Source: Bacteroidales bacterium
GTDB lineage: Bacteria; Bacteroidota; Bacteroidia; Bacteroidales; UBA1715
Assembly (NCBI GenBank): GCA_024402335.1
Contig: JAKSTZ010000017.1
Span: 1 to 62,464, forward strand
Reading direction: 5' to 3'
Length of the DNA stretch: 62,464 nt
Of the stretch, positions 57,517-62,464 are shown in pieces. A model generated the notes under the pieces. The model did not search any database. It had not been told where the DNA came from and saw only the letters and a program-made list of their open reading frames with translations. The position numbers were made by a program, and so were the translations under genes. Position 1 is the first letter of the stretch. Every line of letters starts with the position of its first letter.

Positions 57517-58503
57517 TTATTTCTTTTCCTTTTTATAGTCATCAACTAAGCCCTCTGCAATCCATTTTGCAACAGCTTCACGGTTGCTCACGCGGTTAAA
57601 ACGTTCTAAATCTTTGCCATTCTGGATATTTCCCAACTCCATAAACACAGCAGGCGGAGTAGTCACTTTTAACACATATAGTTTACGGTCGCTTACTGTT
57701 CCTTTAAATCCACGTGTTGGCTGATGTTCTTTATATTTTGCATCAAATTTATCACAAAGTGTTTTTGCCAAACGCTCTCCTTTTGTACTTCCCAAACAAT
57801 GATAGAAGAAAACATCTATACGCTCGCTCGTACTACGGCTATCAAGATGCATAAACACGGCACGGGCATAATTGTTTTTTTCTTTCTTATAAAATGTATT
57901 TATAACAGCACATCGTTGTTGCAAACGCTTTGTCTGATCAAGTGGAATTGTTTGTCCATTACAAGTTTCGTGTGTATCGTGTTTCAGATATGCATCATCA
58001 CGAATACCATCATCTGCATCTTGAATAATGATATGTACCGTAGCTCCCATAGACAACAACTGACGAGCTAGACGCAACATTATATCATACGCATATTCGT
58101 CTTCATATAAATCATGACCATTATATTTTCCGACAGCGCCAGGATCTGGTCCACCATGTCCACTCACCAAATAATAGACTGCCCCCTTCAAATCTTGAGA
58201 AACTATCTTCACATTTTGTTCTTTTGGACCTAATAACGGTTCTTTAACAAATTGCTCTTTCTGAGGTAATTTATACTTTATTCCTGTTAACAAAGTATGA
58301 TTTTTCCCGAATTTGTTCGGATTAATATCGTAAAACACCTGTTTATCTGTTGTCGTATTACATCCATTTCGCAATAAAAAACCATCTACTCCTTCCCCAT
58401 TACGTGGAGTGTCATACACGACATTCTGCGCCACAGAAACTATGACTAAAAAAAACAGATTTGCCAATATGGAAATCAAATATCTATACATTCTTCTAAT
58501 CAT
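57517..58503 (-). CDS. N-acetylmuramoyl-L-alanine amidase (AmiC-type) with degenerate LysM-like region
   Basis: 328 residues; ATG at 58503 with an alternative at 58491. Signal peptide ends near SVAQN. Residues about 35-80 look like a weak LysM (DGFLLRNGCNTTTDKQVFYDINPN). The catalytic domain begins at about 105 with YYLVSGHGGPDPGAVG (His116 as zinc ligand), then LYEDEYAYDIMLRLARQL with the Glu ligand, the second His in MHLDSRSTSERI, and VFMELGNIQNGKD with the catalytic Glu, as in amidase_3. It cuts the amide bond between MurNAc and L-Ala in the periplasm. The ATG overlaps the nitroreductase stop, so both are coupled. Confidence 0.93.
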   Translation of the reverse strand: MIRRMYRYLISILANLFFLVIVSVAQNVVYDTPRNGEGVDGFLLRNGCNTTTDKQVFYDINPNKFGKNHTLLTGIKYKLPQKEQFVKEPLLGPKEQNVKIVSQDLKGAVYYLVSGHGGPDPGAVGKYNGHDLYEDEYAYDIMLRLARQLLSMGATVHIIIQDADDGIRDDAYLKHDTHETCNGQTIPLDQTKRLQQRCAVINTFYKKEKNNYARAVFMHLDSRSTSERIDVFFYHCLGSTKGERLAKTLCDKFDAKYKEHQPTRGFKGTVSDRKLYVLKVTTPPAVFMELGNIQNGKDLERFNRVSNREAVAKWIAEGLVDDYKKEKK

Positions 58504-59272
58504 ACATCACCTCAGGGCGTTCCTTTAAAGCCGTTCGTTGATAACGCACAGCAGGATGACCTATTACTAAAGTTGCAGCCACACGCTCATTTTTCTTTAA
58601 TCCTAATTTACGTTTTAATTTTGCGGAGAAGCGGGAAACTATCGAAAAATAACCACTATAAAACACACCCAATCCAAATGCATTAGCTGTTAACTCCATA
58701 GAAGCTGCAGCTAAAACTCCATTTACAACCGACACTGCCTTTACCACAATAACCAATGGTGCATTTTTAAAGAAAAAATGATCATCAATTTCCGATTTCT
58801 TCAGATGCTCAGAAAACACTTCAACTACAGGTTTACCCATTTTTAGCGCATCTAAAGCCAAAAGCTCGTATTCAGCAATATTCTCACGAATAACGACATA
58901 CGAAACATCTTGTTCATTACTTGCTGACGGAGTATATTGACCAGCCTGTAATAGTTTCTGTATCAAGTCATCCGAAACGGGTTTGCTCGTAAATTGCCTA
59001 ACCGATCTACGACGTTTAACCAATTGCAACAATGATTCGCCCTCTATCTGAGCAAATGATGCCAAATCTTCTGGAACATCTTCAAAATTAGAAATCGATA
59101 CAGCATTTTCTGGACAAATCGATAAACAATGCGTACACATCAAGCAATCATTTTGCTTATGAATTGCTTTGTTTTGTTCTATATAAATATTATGATCAGG
59201 ACAATCTTTTACGCACAAACCACAACCTACACATTTTGAGTTGTTTATCGTAATTATATGATTCGCACGCAT
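58496..59272 (-). CDS. Ferredoxin-nitroreductase fusion protein
   Basis: 258 residues from the ATG at 59272; a longer TTG reading is not needed. The N-terminus has two [4Fe-4S] motifs, CVGCGLCVKDCPDH and CLMCTHCLSICPEN (residues about 15-60), followed by an FMN nitroreductase domain with RRRSVRQFTSKPVSDDLIQKLLQAGQYTPSASNEQ, where the Arg-Ser-R region binds FMN. VIGHPAVRYQRT near the end is typical of this fusion family. Cytoplasmic; electrons from the clusters probably reduce the flavin. Substrate unknown. The gene lies 20 bases downstream of the tRNA-Arg gene on the same strand, with no terminator visible in between. Confidence 0.92.
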   Translation of the reverse strand: MRANHIITINNSKCVGCGLCVKDCPDHNIYIEQNKAIHKQNDCLMCTHCLSICPENAVSISNFEDVPEDLASFAQIEGESLLQLVKRRRSVRQFTSKPVSDDLIQKLLQAGQYTPSASNEQDVSYVVIRENIAEYELLALDALKMGKPVVEVFSEHLKKSEIDDHFFFKNAPLVIVVKAVSVVNGVLAAASMELTANAFGLGVFYSGYFSIVSRFSAKLKRKLGLKKNERVAATLVIGHPAVRYQRTALKERPEVMYD

Positions 59273-59292
59273 CGTTTTTATTCTCAATTTTG

Positions 59293-59364
59293 TAGCTTTG
59301 TAGGGAATCGAACCCTAATCACTAGTTCCGGAAACTACTATTCTATCCATTGAACTACAAAGCC
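59293..59364 (-). tRNA. tRNA-Arg (anticodon CCG)
   Basis: 72 bases fold as a cloverleaf on the reverse strand. The acceptor stem is 7 bp with a terminal G-U pair, the D arm has 4 bp, the anticodon loop reads TTCCGGA giving anticodon CCG, and the T arm has TAGGG/CCCTA with loop TTCGATT. The base pair 27-43 is G-G, a mismatch at the top of the anticodon stem. CCA is not encoded. It reads codon CGG. A -7 element lies nine bases upstream. Confidence 0.95.
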
Positions 59365-59372
59365 ATTTCGTG

Positions 59373-59380
59373 CAAATATA
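59373..59380 (-). promoter_or_regulatory. -7 element for the tRNA-Arg / nitroreductase unit
   Basis: The reverse strand reads TATATTTG, matching TAnnTTTG, eight bases before the first tRNA base. This suggests transcription begins right at or just before the tRNA. Confidence 0.55.
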
Positions 59381-59420
59381 TGATTTTTATATGTTCATAT
59401 AATATTCAACAAGATTTTAT

Positions 59421-59428
59421 TACCTTTG
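59421..59428 (+). promoter_or_regulatory. -7 element for the thioredoxin-fold gene
   Basis: TACCTTTG at 59421 matches TAnnTTTG exactly and lies 26 bases before the ATG at 59455. It points away from the tRNA promoter 40 bases to the left. Confidence 0.55.
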
Positions 59429-59454
59429 CATCGTTACGAAAAAATGTATTTTAG

Positions 59455-60909
59455 ATGCGAAAAATTCTCGCCATATATTTTACTTTATTTCTTTCCTTTG
59501 AAGTCTTCGCACAAACCGTTACAATCAGCGGTAGTTCCGAAGAATATGCTAATCAAGCCATTAGCGTTTATCAATATTCTGACTATTTCACAAAAAATGA
59601 AGAACTTATCGGCTCTTTTACAACCGATGCTCTTGGACGTTTTTCTTATACATTCGATTGCAATACGACAAGAGAAATATACATGTATCTAGGTATTTAT
59701 AAGGCGTTCCTTTTTGTTTCTCCTAAAAAAGAATACGAAATAGCAATGCCACCATACGAAGAAAAAACTCTTGCACAAGAACTAAATCCTTATTACGAAC
59801 CTACTGATATTAGTTTGGGAGTTATTAATAGCGACCCGAACGACATCAATATTTTATTACTCTCTTTTAATTCTTTGTATGAAAATTTTCTTAGCGATAA
59901 TTTCCAAGAAATATATATAACCCGCGACAAAGCAAAGGTGGAAAAATTCCAGGATTACGTGGACAGCACATTTGCAGGGTGCTCCGATGAATTTTTCAAG
60001 GTTTACAAAGACTATCGTATGTATGCTTTACGCTATATGGCATACCAACGTGACAAAATGGGGGTTACGCGTAAACATTTCTTGAATAAAGATTTTTACT
60101 ACTATAATCCTGCGTATATGAACTTATTTAAAATGATGTGGAAAGATTACATCATCAATAACCATACGCACGATATGGGCAAAAATTTGAAGATCGACAT
60201 CATCTATGGTAAGAGCCCTACTATGTTCAAGAAAACACTGGAAAAAAATATTGTGTTCCGCAACGACACATTAAAGGAATTACTCTTATTACAATGTCTT
60301 GACGATTGCCTAAAAGACCCTGATGTATTTCCTCCCGCTCCTGTGTACCAAACGCTTGATTCTCTTATTATAATGTCGAAAGTCACAGAACATAAGAACA
60401 TTGCAGAAAATATAAAAAAGAAATACACTCAACTTGAATTTCACGATAATGCACCATATTTTGAGCTATACAATCAAGATAGTGTGCTATATACCTTAGA
60501 TAAATTCAAAGGAAAATATGTTTATCTAAATTTTTGTCGTTCAGAAAATTATGCATGTATCAAGGACTATAAAGTCCTTCGAAAGATGAATGAAAAGACC
60601 AAGAAGGACTTAAATATAGTCACTCTAAGTTACGAGAAAACATTCGAAGATTTCCGTTCATTTAAGAAAGCAAATCCACAATACAACTGGACATTCCTCT
60701 ATGCAGGCGACAATCCTGAAATCGGACGCCAATACAAATTGCGAGGAATGCCTACCTATATGCTTCTTGACAAAAACGGGAAAATAGAAATGATTTCGGC
60801 TCCGACACCTGCCGACGATTTCCAAGAGACATTTGCACAGATGGTAATACGACAAAAGAAAGAAGCTGCAGCTCAAAAGAAGAGTAAGAGTCGTGCAAGA
60901 ACTTGGTAA
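59455..60909 (+). CDS. TlpA/thioredoxin-fold protein with altered active site (NxxC)
   Basis: 484 residues. Signal peptide ends VFAQ. The first 100 residues are a DUF4369-like or other beta domain (VTISGSSEEYANQAISVYQY), followed by a helical part and a C-terminal thioredoxin fold from about 335. That fold includes YLNFCRSENYACIKDYKVL, SLYEKTFEDFRSFKKAN-like strands, and the cis-Pro loop RGMPTYMLLDKNGKIE. Where TlpA/ResA members have WCxxC, this protein has E-N-Y-A-C, so the first Cys is Asn365 and only Cys368 is left, with an additional Cys361. It cannot be a standard dithiol reductase. It may bind a mixed disulfide or have lost redox function. The downstream FAD gene starts four bases after its stop. 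Confidence 0.82.
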   Translation: MRKILAIYFTLFLSFEVFAQTVTISGSSEEYANQAISVYQYSDYFTKNEELIGSFTTDALGRFSYTFDCNTTREIYMYLGIYKAFLFVSPKKEYEIAMPPYEEKTLAQELNPYYEPTDISLGVINSDPNDINILLLSFNSLYENFLSDNFQEIYITRDKAKVEKFQDYVDSTFAGCSDEFFKVYKDYRMYALRYMAYQRDKMGVTRKHFLNKDFYYYNPAYMNLFKMMWKDYIINNHTHDMGKNLKIDIIYGKSPTMFKKTLEKNIVFRNDTLKELLLLQCLDDCLKDPDVFPPAPVYQTLDSLIIMSKVTEHKNIAENIKKKYTQLEFHDNAPYFELYNQDSVLYTLDKFKGKYVYLNFCRSENYACIKDYKVLRKMNEKTKKDLNIVTLSYEKTFEDFRSFKKANPQYNWTFLYAGDNPEIGRQYKLRGMPTYMLLDKNGKIEMISAPTPADDFQETFAQMVIRQKKEAAAQKKSKSRARTW

Positions 60910-60913
60910 TTCT

Positions 60914-62383
60914 ATGGAAAAAATTATTGTTATAGGCGGCGGTATTGCCGGACTTGCTGCAGGTATCTACGCAAGGAAAAACGGATTTGAATGCGAAATT
61001 TACGAACGTCACACTATTGTTGGCGGACAATGTACGGGCTGGAATAGAAATGGTTTTCATATAGACAACTGCGTGCATTGGATGACAGGTACCTCTCCGG
61101 AAAAAGAAATCTATAAAACCTGGGAAGATGTTGGTGCCTTAGGTGAAGGTGTTGACGTTTTACAACACGATAAGTTCCTCACTATCGACCAAAACGGAAA
61201 ACAAATACACGTTTGGAAAGATGTTAACCGACTTGAAAAAGAACTGCTTGAATTTGCTCCAGAAGACAGCAAGGAAATAAAACACTTTTGTAAAATGCTA
61301 CGTGCATTTTCTCACATGGAAGTTCCTGCAATTAAACCAAAAGAACAAATGGGATTTTGGGACAACATGCGTTATGTAAAAAAGATTCTTCCTGTTCTTC
61401 CGTATGCAGCAAAATACAACAGCGTTCCTCTTACAGAATATGTAAAACGATTTAAGAACACCATGGTACAAGACTTGATTCTCTCATATCTACCAAGTGC
61501 TTTTAATACCGTTAGTATTTTATACATGTACGGAACGTTCATGTCTGGTAATGGCGCTTTACCTAAAGGTGGTTCAATAGGTATTGCCACAAGAATGCGA
61601 AAAAAATTCTTATCTCTTGGTGGTACAATCCATACCAATAAAACGATTACAAGCATTTCTGAAACCAATGGAAAAATCACCGAAGCGTATTGCTCCGATG
61701 GTCAAATTGCTTCTGGAGACTATTATGTGTTTACATGCGATGCTGATGCAACATATAGCATTGTCGGCAGACAACACATGGATGAATTCTTTACAAAACG
61801 CTACGCAGATCCAGAAACATACCCGACATTCAGTTCATTTAATGTATATCTCAGTTGTGAGAAAAAAATTGAAGAACTTTCGGATATGGTTCTATTCAAA
61901 TGCAAACCATTCGACATTTTGGGATCAAAACAAAATACTATTGCCATAAAATCGTTTGATTACGAACCATCATTTGCACCGGAAGGGAAATCCGTATTAC
62001 AAATAATGATTCTACAAGAAGAAAAGGATTATGACCTTTGGGCAAAACTACATGAAAACAAAGAACAATACAACGAAACGAAACAACAAATAGCGAACGA
62101 TATTATTGAACGCATTTATACACAATATCCTTCGTTACAAGGTTTATTACAAGTCGTTGAAGTTGTAACTCCATATAGCTATAATAAACTTCTAGGAACC
62201 TACAAAGGAGCCTACATGAGTTTTATTACAACACACAAGACAAAACGAGAAGTACATTCTGGACGCATCCAAGGACTTTCTAATGCATATATAGCAGGGC
62301 AATGGACTCTTCCTCCAGGAGGTTTACCAAATGCCGTTATATCCGGTAAATTTGCAATACAACGAATTATTAAGAATAAGTAA
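60914..62383 (+). CDS. Phytoene-desaturase-like FAD-dependent oxidoreductase
   Basis: 489 residues from the ATG at 60914; a GTG at 60893 overlapping the previous gene is not preferred. The N-terminus has the Rossmann fingerprint VIGGGIAGLAAGIYARKNG (GGGIAG at 8-13) with acidic residue at the end of the second strand (CEIYERH), then VGGQCTGWNRNGFHIDNCVHW, the conserved flavin loop of the CrtI/phytoene-desaturase and NAD(P)-amine-oxidase family. The C-terminus has SNAYIAGQWTLPPGGLPNAVISGKFA, the second FAD-contact region. It probably oxidises or isomerises a lipid or carotenoid-like substrate. No carotenoid genes are nearby. It pairs with the altered thioredoxin-fold gene upstream, spaced four bases. 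Confidence 0.88.
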   Translation: MEKIIVIGGGIAGLAAGIYARKNGFECEIYERHTIVGGQCTGWNRNGFHIDNCVHWMTGTSPEKEIYKTWEDVGALGEGVDVLQHDKFLTIDQNGKQIHVWKDVNRLEKELLEFAPEDSKEIKHFCKMLRAFSHMEVPAIKPKEQMGFWDNMRYVKKILPVLPYAAKYNSVPLTEYVKRFKNTMVQDLILSYLPSAFNTVSILYMYGTFMSGNGALPKGGSIGIATRMRKKFLSLGGTIHTNKTITSISETNGKITEAYCSDGQIASGDYYVFTCDADATYSIVGRQHMDEFFTKRYADPETYPTFSSFNVYLSCEKKIEELSDMVLFKCKPFDILGSKQNTIAIKSFDYEPSFAPEGKSVLQIMILQEEKDYDLWAKLHENKEQYNETKQQIANDIIERIYTQYPSLQGLLQVVEVVTPYSYNKLLGTYKGAYMSFITTHKTKREVHSGRIQGLSNAYIAGQWTLPPGGLPNAVISGKFAIQRIIKNK

Positions 62384-62416
62384 AAACACCCAAAATTGAC
62401 CTTTTCGACTTCACGA

Positions 62417-62464
62417 ATGAGCGTTAAGAAAAACGACGGAATGAAGCGTTTAAAAGGATTTGAT
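62417..62464 (+). CDS. Possible start of a further gene, cut by the window edge
   Basis: An ATG at 62417 opens a frame of 16 codons to the end of the window, reading MSVKKNDGMKRLKG and on. It is 33 bases after the stop of the FAD gene and on the same strand. The residues are too few to identify. It could be chance. Confidence 0.3.
   Translation, partial: MSVKKNDGMKRLKGFD

Noticed and set aside
1..62464. Search for mobile elements, integrase, phage genes or restriction and defence genes.
   Set aside because: None were recognised; genes with clear families are envelope, secretion and housekeeping types.

Overview
The window looks like chromosomal DNA from an AT-rich member of the Bacteroidota, most likely of the order Bacteroidales. 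The signs are a type IX secretion system (T9SS) with its cargo proteins, two PorP/SprF-family proteins, many -7 elements of the form TAnnTTTG, lipoproteins with SprB or CxxCG modules, a GT117/DUF2723 membrane protein, and housekeeping genes (metG, asnS, thiL, tex, lptB) with Bacteroidales-like features. I see no insertion sequence, prophage, CRISPR array, integrase or plasmid gene. The genome is compact. Three convergent gene pairs abut or overlap, and no intergenic gap exceeds about 300 bases.

Layout. 1-1119 (-): start of a DUF4886 SGNH-like secreted protein, cut by the window edge. 1281-10601 (+): a seven-gene run of porin, imelysin lipoprotein, di-heme oxidoreductase lipoprotein, second porin, mono-heme lipoprotein, Rid/chorismatase-like protein and a fused CcsB-CcsA cytochrome c maturation protein. 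This looks like an envelope redox or metal-handling unit that carries its own heme-attachment factor. A strong hairpin with a T-run sits between its second and third genes. 10602-18931 (-): a T9SS-type operon of PorP/SprF, a TPR/beta-propeller/OmpA protein resembling PorE, and a 1631-residue C25 gingipain-type protease resembling PorU. 19002-21044 (-): metG, divergent from ldcA (21112-22014). 22091-34348 (-): a 4085-residue T9SS adhesin flanked by two hairpins with nearly the same stem.

34541-39725 (-): a GT117/DUF2723 membrane protein, asnS and an SRPBCC protein, with thiL upstream. 41097-43397 (-): a secreted YCF48/BNR-repeat protein with a T9SS sorting domain. 43582-46291 (+): tex and a uracil-DNA-glycosylase-like gene. 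46288-54346 (-): a SprB-like giant protein with a type B sorting domain, its partner PorP/SprF, a DUF4296 lipoprotein and a small conserved protein. lptB diverges from it. 55194-59364 (-): a tightly packed unit of tRNA-Arg(CCG), ferredoxin-nitroreductase, amidase, YgiQ-type radical SAM protein and Nudix hydrolase. 59455-62383 (+): a thioredoxin-fold protein lacking the first catalytic cysteine and a phytoene-desaturase-like FAD oxidoreductase. A possible further gene starts at the right edge.

The common theme is surface display and envelope function. Four proteins carry T9SS-type C-terminal domains, and two separate PorP/SprF loci could serve different cargo classes. The most interesting parts are the porin-imelysin-cytochrome-CcsBA operon with its internal terminator-like hairpin, and the mosaic 12-kb adhesin gene with a GC-shifted segment and a recent 441-bp internal duplication.
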